Shown: piece after piece, positions 8,501 through 10,317 of the stretch
How positions within the stretch are numbered: the first letter of the stretch is position 1
Layout: each line of letters starts with the position of its first letter
From: Candidatus Aegiribacteria sp. MLS_C
GTDB taxonomy: Bacteria; Fermentibacterota; Fermentibacteria; Fermentibacterales; JCC-6
Length of the DNA: 10,317 nt
Assembly: GCA_002030045.1 (NCBI GenBank)
Contig: LQBI01000019.1
Location: forward strand, 1-10,317
Direction of reading: 5' to 3'
Made by a program: the position numbers and the translations under genes
Notes under the pieces: generated by a model
The model's input: the letters and a program-made list of their open reading frames with translations, nothing else
Told to the model about the DNA's origin: nothing
Database searches by the model: none

Positions 8501-9756
8501 TCGTCAAGTCCAATGACACCGCCAATGCCCCCTGGATCGTAGTCTTCGGCAACGGTTATAACAGCGAGAACAGCAGCGCCGTGCTCTTTGTTCTGGATCC
8601 CACGGACGGCTCCCTCATCACGCGCATTGACACGGGCGTAACCAACTGCAACGGGCTGTCGTCGCCCGCCCTTCTGGACGTTAACTTCGATGACAAGGTG
8701 GATTACGTTTATGCCGGTGATCTCCAGGGGAATATTTGGAAGTTCGATCTCACCAGCTCGGATTTTAACGACTGGGAAGTGGCTTACGCCGATGCAGACG
8801 GCGTTTCCCAGCCCCTGTTTCAGGCCCAAGGGCCGGCCGGGTCCCTGCAGCCTATTACCATCGAGCCCGAGATCATGCCCCACTGCGGGTACCCTGACCT
8901 TCCCGGATTCATGATCGTATTCGGAACCGGTAAGTATCTGGGCGCAAGCGACTTCCTGGATACCTCCACCCAATCCATTTACGGGATTTGGGACTACGGG
9001 GATGACGACGACCAAAGCGAGTACCTGGGCGCCTTTATGCGCTCCCACACACCTCGGCTTTCCAACCAGGAAGACTCGGTGACCCTCCTTGAGCAGGTCT
9101 TTAATCAGCACACCCTGACCATTGACGTTGACACCAACGGCGACGGCGTCCTGGACGGCACCGAGGAAATGACATTCAGGGTCCTGACCGGCAACATACC
9201 CGACTGGAGCGTAACCACCACCCCTGACGACGGGACAAGTTGCGGGGATTTTCCAGAGTCGGACTTGCACTGCGATCCCAACGGAATAGGGGATTCTCCG
9301 GATCCCCTCGCGGACGCCGGCTGGTACGCCGACTTCATAGATTCCGGGGAGCGAATGATCAGTAGTCCTCTTATTCGTCTTGGGCTCCTTTCTTACATTA
9401 CATTCGTGCCCCAGGAGTCTCCATGCGGCGGGGAGGGATATTCCTTTCCAACCCTTGCCAATGCGTGTACCGGAGGGAATTACGGGGAAGCGGTGTTCGA
9501 CATAAGCCAGGACCGCATAATCGACGAGCATGACCTGATTGACATCGGGGATGAAAACGACCCTGTTCTGGTGGCCCCGTCCTCCCGGAAATTCACCGGC
9601 AGGCTCCAGCCTCCGGCCATAGTGCGGATGCCCGGAGGCTACGGCATGAGCAGGGATAAATACTTCATGAGTTCATCCCTGGGAGAAATAGTTACACAGA
9701 CTGTAAAGTCGCCCAGGATTGGAATCATATACTGGAAAGACATGATGCATGACTGA
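2377..9756 (+). CDS. pilY1: PilY1 giant pilus-tip adhesin with Calx-beta, golvesin-like, vWA and propeller domains
   Basis: Secreted pilus-tip adhesin and assembly factor of the PilY1/PilC family (PF05567), 2459 residues from ATG 2377. The signal peptide is about residues 1-44 (basic, then FLVGAFLSFLLAY, cut after PGFA). The N-terminal extension, about residues 46-1106, holds Calx-beta, bacterial-repeat, golvesin-like and PPC-like modules. A vWA domain follows: DDSGS metal site at 1133-1137, likely metal-site Thr 1552, TDG with Asp 1602. The gap between motifs is long because another golvesin-like module is inserted. The C-terminal propeller starts near 1763. It has HSSPYYHNNMLYVGANDGML near 1905, the calcium loop DVNFDDKVD at 2101-2109, then YAGDLQGNIWKFDL, and a normal family end (IIYWKD). 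Family members promote pilus extension, surface sensing and adhesion. No RGD tripeptide was noticed. The reading frame is intact throughout. Confidence 0.95.
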   Translation: MHTILSLLDNPLIQGLRRLFEIKRAFLVGAFLSFLLAYTNPGFALDYIAYVEDANVVEADTDLSFAVRLDEDVIAADAPVTLDWETVDGTATAGSDYKYMSGTLTFKEGEGASAKTISVPILDDGIVEADETFFIRFTGFSHDGGDSVIIKDTATGTITDNDTAALAITDETGDEGSDLVFTVTLDNAVQDGFEAAFSVDQGTAGADDFSVVTTGPLSFSGTAGETRTITVKAIDDSRVEPDENFTVTLGAVTPVSADPGSISTGAVGTGTILDNDTAALTINDVSQDERISPMTFTVTLTGEVQGGLEVSYATADGSAKAGIDYDSASGTLIFAGTAGETQTIDVTIINNTTVESDKAFAVSLSNVTPNDSGIDSGQITLSDPATGGIIDDDHTLTVNTEGNGRIVSSPGSIDCGANCTDSFDYETDVALTPVPDPGFRFVEWSGALSGTSSPHTLTIDGDKSVTGRFTANDEICVDVDQRYNAGEWNLLGTYYFAAGEAAWVSITRIHDGDQGTSTCADAVRFSPTAGGSDIIVDNGDAGYAETGDWYDSAGTNYYGTRSRYTNTDGSAATWTPVLSEGGLYNVYAWWTTAGTRDSSATYCIHNHSDHFIDATKGGNGSMSYSVSGGADVFMDTGTIRLPVETGDSVTFNFTPDEGYIIDYVVVDGEILTGFEGESGQHTYTFPSMAMNRTFEVSFSVGEENITCIPVDQQASGFSWTYLGRFRFPGGTGAYVTLTNEGNGTVSHDAVKFSPVDGGSDIIVDDLDPESVFSHTGSNNDWETRVESQCYNGNYHFTSYAGAGVTIRPDLPAAGEYEIWVRWRSWNTRDRAAQYCVHNHMGRIIIATAGPNGILETDSGVTVESNTTQMINVLTGSSLTFTAIPDSGYVNQELIVDGAASGFTGSYTFSNIQSSRTIEAYFNDHGDNCDQATLVGCNSSTEGTITPAGDKDYFKVEFAGSGRYTFYTEGNTDTKGRLLDMFCTEITSDDHSGEVTNFNISEDLDAGTYYIEVTHGDPDNGGTGNYILNVICEHVIRATARSGGSISPEGEIVLSRGADITFNIAADSGNTIHQVKVDGYSVGDVSTYSFINVTENHTIEALFTLPPATCNDISDVPLDALTRGVPPIIMFAPDDSGSMDWEFMTPEGDGLFANKNYVFDDPGDNKYSGSILTAEQRRRWKSQWSGYNEMYYNPQTLYVPWPTLPQADPVSPRSHPYRSSPTFNLDDTYLTLQNAIVVDNTGTYDGDNIFSNDGTGGPFTASDGHWRRSAGQNWHGPDPPRSMYTTTAGAEASWIPDLPASGEYEVLVWYTTSGARDPNAPYKIVHSDGETWVERDQTQNGGTWVSLGTYDFNKDGTSSVTVRRYDNGDASHAGGTNHGDHTCADAVAFVPAAAGTIEIPNAHYYVLADDNGNGVYDDGETLYLVILDHTAQTMDYYQVLTPGDIIGIGDLLPVAEADVASSVRPRNPDGSFRTYTQERQNFANWYSFYRRRQHTSIAAISRTIYDLDNVYVGFRSINGDIKIPVKPVRVEGENEVSALLETLYEYEQVARNTPLRNGLRYVGQYLDQDDSNNGGMGTGVPSPWKGLEEGGECQQAFAILMTDGFWNGPDPGVGNVDGDKGSPYADTYSNTLADVAMLYHQKDLVPDLPDEVPANPFDDATHQHMVTYGVSFGVTGTLDPDYNPATGSPYDVRSGDTEDHPTWPNPTSGSQQKIDDLWHASVNGRGAFLSASNPDRLIQSLLDIMQNIQARTGSASSVSINGDQLYGTIGEDVRVFQASYSSGTMSGDVKSYQLDQETGEVLTEDPVWAAAQLLDTRVSSLGHQDRIIVTRDLASGGGGIPFTHTAISLNGTTEQLEYLTPDWSASAAATTENLINYLRGEQTHELRQAGPFRDRTSRLGDIVHSSPYYHNNMLYVGANDGMLHALDAATGKELFAYVPGLVYENLKEYCDPAYNHKFYVDLTPFAKRNVDFGGTQKTVLVGGLGKGGKGYYALDITGLSGASSFTGMTESAMADRVLWEFPDVGADAGIVNDMGYTYSKAYIVKSNDTANAPWIVVFGNGYNSENSSAVLFVLDPTDGSLITRIDTGVTNCNGLSSPALLDVNFDDKVDYVYAGDLQGNIWKFDLTSSDFNDWEVAYADADGVSQPLFQAQGPAGSLQPITIEPEIMPHCGYPDLPGFMIVFGTGKYLGASDFLDTSTQSIYGIWDYGDDDDQSEYLGAFMRSHTPRLSNQEDSVTLLEQVFNQHTLTIDVDTNGDGVLDGTEEMTFRVLTGNIPDWSVTTTPDDGTSCGDFPESDLHCDPNGIGDSPDPLADAGWYADFIDSGERMISSPLIRLGLLSYITFVPQESPCGGEGYSFPTLANACTGGNYGEAVFDISQDRIIDEHDLIDIGDENDPVLVAPSSRKFTGRLQPPAIVRMPGGYGMSRDKYFMSSSLGEIVTQTVKSPRIGIIYWKDMMHD
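2512..3558 (+). repeat. Three tandem Calx-beta domains in PilY1
   Basis: Units lie at about 2512-2865, 2866-3207 and 3208-3558 (118, 114 and 117 residues). Each has the Calx-beta pattern: 'V.E....L.F.V.L', then 'W.T.DGTATAGSDY' or a variant, then 'GTL.F..G....TI.V.I.DD..VE.DE.F.V.L', ending 'GTI.DND'. The acidic ends (TDNDT, LDNDT, DDDH) are the usual calcium-binding positions. The second unit has diverged at the 'DGTATAG' strand. The first two unit ends share 17 identical bases at 2854-2870 and 3196-3212. Calx-beta arrays are common in calcium-dependent bacterial adhesins. Confidence 0.85.
3559..3798 (+). repeat. Cys-containing bacterial repeat (DCGxxC type)
   Basis: About 80 residues with the pattern 'L.V...GNGRI.S.P.....DCGANC...F', then 'V.LT..PD.GF.F..WSG....GT', then 'T.....SVTGRF'. 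This is the widespread surface-protein repeat related to InlB B-repeats (PF18998-like). The two cysteines of DCGANC could form a local disulfide. Confidence 0.7.
3799..4197 (+). other. Golvesin-like module 1, halves in swapped order
   Basis: First half: Cys476, then VDQRYNAGEWNLLGTYYF through CADAVRFSP. This matches the C-terminal half of an ordinary golvesin-like domain ('..Q..NGG.W..LGTY.F......V......CADAV.F.P'). Second half: IIVDNGDAGYAETG through ATWTPVLSEGGLYNVYAWW to TYCIHNH (Cys603), matching the usual N-terminal half. A linker of about six residues joins them. The copy at 6079-6549 has the normal order. Confidence 0.7.
4201..4488 (+). repeat. VDG-type bacterial repeat 1
   Basis: About 96 residues of the InlB-like repeat family: 'ATKGGNGSMSYS', then 'V..GDSVTFNFTPDEGYIIDYVVVDGEIL', then 'YTFPSMAMNRTFEVSF'. 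Two further copies follow at 4894-5148 and 5476-5691. It separates the two swapped golvesin-like modules. Confidence 0.7.
4489..4893 (+). other. Golvesin-like module 2, halves in swapped order
   Basis: First half begins with Cys707 then IPVDQQASGFSWTYLGRF and ends SHDAVKFSP. Second half runs from IIVDDLDPE through RPDLPAAGEYEIWVRW to QYCVHNH (Cys835). The order and terminal cysteines match module 1, while the sequence is well diverged, so the arrangement is not a recent duplication artefact. One extra Cys (789) has no obvious partner. Confidence 0.68.
4894..5148 (+). repeat. VDG-type bacterial repeat 2
   Basis: Pattern 'IATAGPNGILE', then 'VLTGSSLTFTAIPDSGY', then 'LIVDGAASGFTGSYTFSNI', then 'RTIEAYF'. 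Same family as the repeats at 4201-4488 and 5476-5691. Confidence 0.72.
5149..5475 (+). other. PPC-like beta domain
   Basis: About 109 residues resembling the bacterial pre-peptidase C-terminal domain (PF04151). It shows 'DKDYFKVEFAGSGRYTFYTE', a Ser-Asp-Asp segment, 'EDLDAGTYYIEVTHGD' and 'GTGNYILNV'. Such domains occur as add-on binding modules in secreted proteins. It contains four cysteines (NCDQ, VGCNS, MFCTE, VICEH), consistent with two disulfides. Confidence 0.6.
5476..5691 (+). repeat. VDG-type bacterial repeat 3
   Basis: Pattern 'IRATARSGGSISPEGEIVL', then 'GADITFNIAADSGN', then 'VKVDGYSVGDVSTYSFINV', then 'NHTIEALF'. This is the best match to the repeat consensus of the three copies. 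It leads directly into the vWA domain. Confidence 0.75.
6079..6549 (+). other. Golvesin-like module 3, normal order, inside vWA
   Basis: N-half: IVVDNTGTYDGDN through ASWIPDLPASGEYEVLVWY to APYKIVHS. C-half follows: TWVERDQTQNGGTWVSLGTY to CADAVAFVP. The hairpin joining the halves (KIVHSDGETWVERDQ) is continuous, and no Cys occupies the places where modules 1 and 2 carry cysteines. This copy serves as the internal reference for the swapped copies. Confidence 0.75.
6598..6633 (+). other. EF-hand-like calcium loop in PilY1
   Basis: Residues 1408-1419, DDNGNGVYDDGE, match a 12-residue EF-hand loop: D1, N3, N5, G6, D9, E12. Calcium binding is inferred from the pattern only. Confidence 0.55.
7882..7889 (+). 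repeat. Poly-G tract (8 G) inside pilY1
   Basis: Eight consecutive G encode part of a Gly stretch (residues 1835-1838). This is the longest homopolymer I saw in the gene. A one-base gain would reach a stop at 7941-7943 and a one-base loss a stop at 7919-7921, removing most of the propeller. Confidence 0.8.
8677..8703 (+). other. Conserved PilY1 calcium loop
   Basis: Residues 2101-2109, DVNFDDKVD (DxNxDxxxD), followed by YVYAGDLQGN. The position and context correspond to the calcium-binding loop of the PilY1 propeller. Confidence 0.8.
9130..9165 (+). other. Canonical EF-hand loop in PilY1
   Basis: Residues 2252-2263, DTNGDGVLDGTE: D1, N3, D5, G6, D9, E12, a complete 12-residue EF-hand loop. 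Confidence 0.65.
9499..9534 (+). other. Dockerin-like calcium loop in PilY1
   Basis: Residues 2375-2386, DISQDRIIDEHD: acidic or hydroxyl residues at 1, 3, 5, 9 and 12, with Ile at 8. It resembles a single dockerin-type loop; G6 is replaced by Arg, so it is weaker than the loop at 9130-9165. Confidence 0.45.
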
Positions 9757-9792
9757 CAGGCTCACTCCCGAGCTCCCATTAAGATCTTCTCC

Positions 9793-9799
9793 AAGGAGG
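9793..9799 (+). promoter_or_regulatory. Strong ribosome-binding site for the pilY2-like gene
   Basis: AAGGAGG lies 7 bases before GTG 9807, the best Shine-Dalgarno match in the window. It fixes the GTG start and may ensure independent translation after the very long pilY1. Confidence 0.85.
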
Positions 9800-9806
9800 G
9801 ACCATA

Positions 9807-10139
9807 GTGAATATCCTAAAGAGTCACCGTCTTATCCCGGCGCTGATGATTGCATTCATGCTGCAGGCCTCTTTTTTTCCTGCATGGGCGGGGGTGTGCG
9901 AAGAAGGATATCCCTTGCCCGAGCTCCACACTGATCAGTTCCGGGGAGAGGGCCGGATCGACCACATCGAGGAAGGCCATATGGTTATTGAAGACAGGGT
10001 TTTTCAACTCACTCCCGAAACCGAGTATTTCACGCATGTCATGGGCAGGGGATCTGTTCATCTTTTTCATGAGGGCATGGCGGTAGGATTCATCAGCAAC
10101 GGAGAGATGGAAGTCCTGATTCTCTGGCTGAAAAAATAG
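9807..10139 (+). CDS. PilY2-like small exported protein
   Basis: A 110-residue protein starting at GTG. It has a signal peptide of 28 residues (core IPALMIAFMLQASFF, cut after AWA), so the mature protein is about 82 residues and periplasmic or extracellular. The mature part contains GRIDHIEEGHMVIEDRVFQL followed by TPETEYF and a C-terminal strand MEVLILWLKK. This compact all-beta pattern ('G.I..I..G.lvI.D..f.L.p.t') is like PilY2 and related small barrel proteins. It lies 50 bases after pilY1, the place pilY2 occupies in Pseudomonas aeruginosa, where it is needed for pilus biogenesis. There is one cysteine, at mature position 3. The match to PilY2 rests on position, size and pattern, not clear motif identity, so no symbol is given. 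Confidence 0.7.
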   Translation: MNILKSHRLIPALMIAFMLQASFFPAWAGVCEEGYPLPELHTDQFRGEGRIDHIEEGHMVIEDRVFQLTPETEYFTHVMGRGSVHLFHEGMAVGFISNGEMEVLILWLKK

Positions 10140-10292
10140 ATGCGAGAGGGGCGAGGGCCGCCTAGTCTTGATTATAAGGCAAACCGCTTTTCATAGACCC
10201 GATCACCCTTTATTCAGGAACCCTCCTCAAATTATATCCTCCATCTTTTCAATGTGTTGTCATGCACTTCCCGAAAAATTGAGCGTCCCGGT

Positions 10293-10317
10293 TTGACAAA
10301 GTGGATATAAACTGATA
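10293..10317 (+). promoter_or_regulatory. Possible sigma-70 promoter running off the window
   Basis: A perfect TTGACA at 10293-10298. With the optimal 17-base spacer the -10 box would begin at 10316, where TA is visible before the window ends. It would drive a gene beyond the window. The internal TATAAA at 10306-10311 is only 7 bases away and too close to act as the partner. Confidence 0.35.

Larger units (their letters stand above)
7663..9735 (+). other. PilY1/PilC C-terminal beta-propeller (PF05567)
   Basis: The conserved family domain that gives the gene its name. It contains HSSPYYHNN, YVGANDGMLHALDAATGKE, the LTPFAKR and VLVGGLGKGGKGYYALDI stretches, VVFGNGYNSEN, SSPALLDVN with the calcium loop, and AGDLQGNIWKFDL. 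In Pseudomonas aeruginosa the equivalent calcium loop controls pilus extension versus retraction. Near the end an EF-hand loop (9130-9165) and a dockerin-like loop (9499-9534) are present. Confidence 0.92.

Noticed and set aside
8404-9531. 375-codon open frame on the minus strand inside pilY1
   Set aside because: It lies opposite the strongly conserved propeller domain, shows no recognisable motif or hydrophobic segment, and is explained by GC-biased third positions of pilY1.
9749-9934. 61-codon + strand frame overlapping the pilY1 end and the pilY2-like start
   Set aside because: It runs through the strong ribosome-binding site and the signal-peptide region of the pilY2-like gene in another frame, and its product looks like a frame shadow.
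10150-10162. Hairpin after the pilY2-like gene as a terminator
   Set aside because: The stem GGCG/CGCC is only 4 bp and no T run follows it. I found no convincing intrinsic terminator in 10140-10317.
1-10317. CRISPR arrays, insertion sequences, tRNA or rRNA genes
   Set aside because: No regularly spaced direct repeats, transposase-like products, terminal inverted repeats or RNA gene signatures were seen on either strand.

Overview
The window holds a type IV pilus minor-pilin/adhesin operon, all on the + strand: fimT(GspH-like) - pilW - pilV - pilX - pilY1 - pilY2-like. Four small prepilin-type proteins form the pilus-tip priming set. They are followed by a very large secreted PilY1 (about 2459 residues, roughly twice the usual length of about 1000-1200) and a 110-residue exported PilY2-like protein. 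Gene content and order, a sigma-54-type promoter, moderately high GC, and the calcium-binding and 'Gly-Trp-Ser' repeat modules in PilY1 suggest a Gram-negative bacterium, most likely of the former Deltaproteobacteria (Desulfobacterota-like). That taxonomic guess is inference; no taxonomic marker is present.

Layout. Bases 28-43 carry a near-consensus -24/-12 (sigma-54) promoter, which implies a transcript start near base 54, just ahead of the first gene. fimT (79-609) overlaps pilW (606-1193) by ATGA. pilV (1278-1691) and pilX (1756-2292) follow after gaps of 84 and 64 bases. pilY1 (2377-9756) follows after another 84, and the pilY2-like gene (9807-10139) begins 50 bases after pilY1 with the strongest ribosome-binding site in the window. 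The pilW-pilV, pilV-pilX and pilX-pilY1 gaps each contain a small inverted repeat. The last 178 bases are non-coding and end in a TTGACA box whose partner -10 would lie at or beyond the window edge.

PilY1 architecture, N to C: signal peptide; three Calx-beta repeats; a Cys-containing 'DCGxxC' bacterial repeat; two golvesin-like beta-sandwich modules whose halves are in swapped order, alternating with InlB/'VDG' type repeats; a PPC-like domain; another VDG repeat; a von Willebrand A (vWA) domain interrupted by a third golvesin-like module in normal order; and the conserved PilY1/PilC beta-propeller with its calcium loop. The minor pilins are expected to form the pilus tip complex that primes assembly. 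PilY1 would sit on it as adhesin and calcium- or force-responsive element.

The most unusual signal is the swapped order of halves in the first two golvesin-like modules. Each new terminus carries a cysteine where the normally ordered third copy has none, which suggests circularly permuted domains closed by a disulfide, or domains split by inserted repeats.
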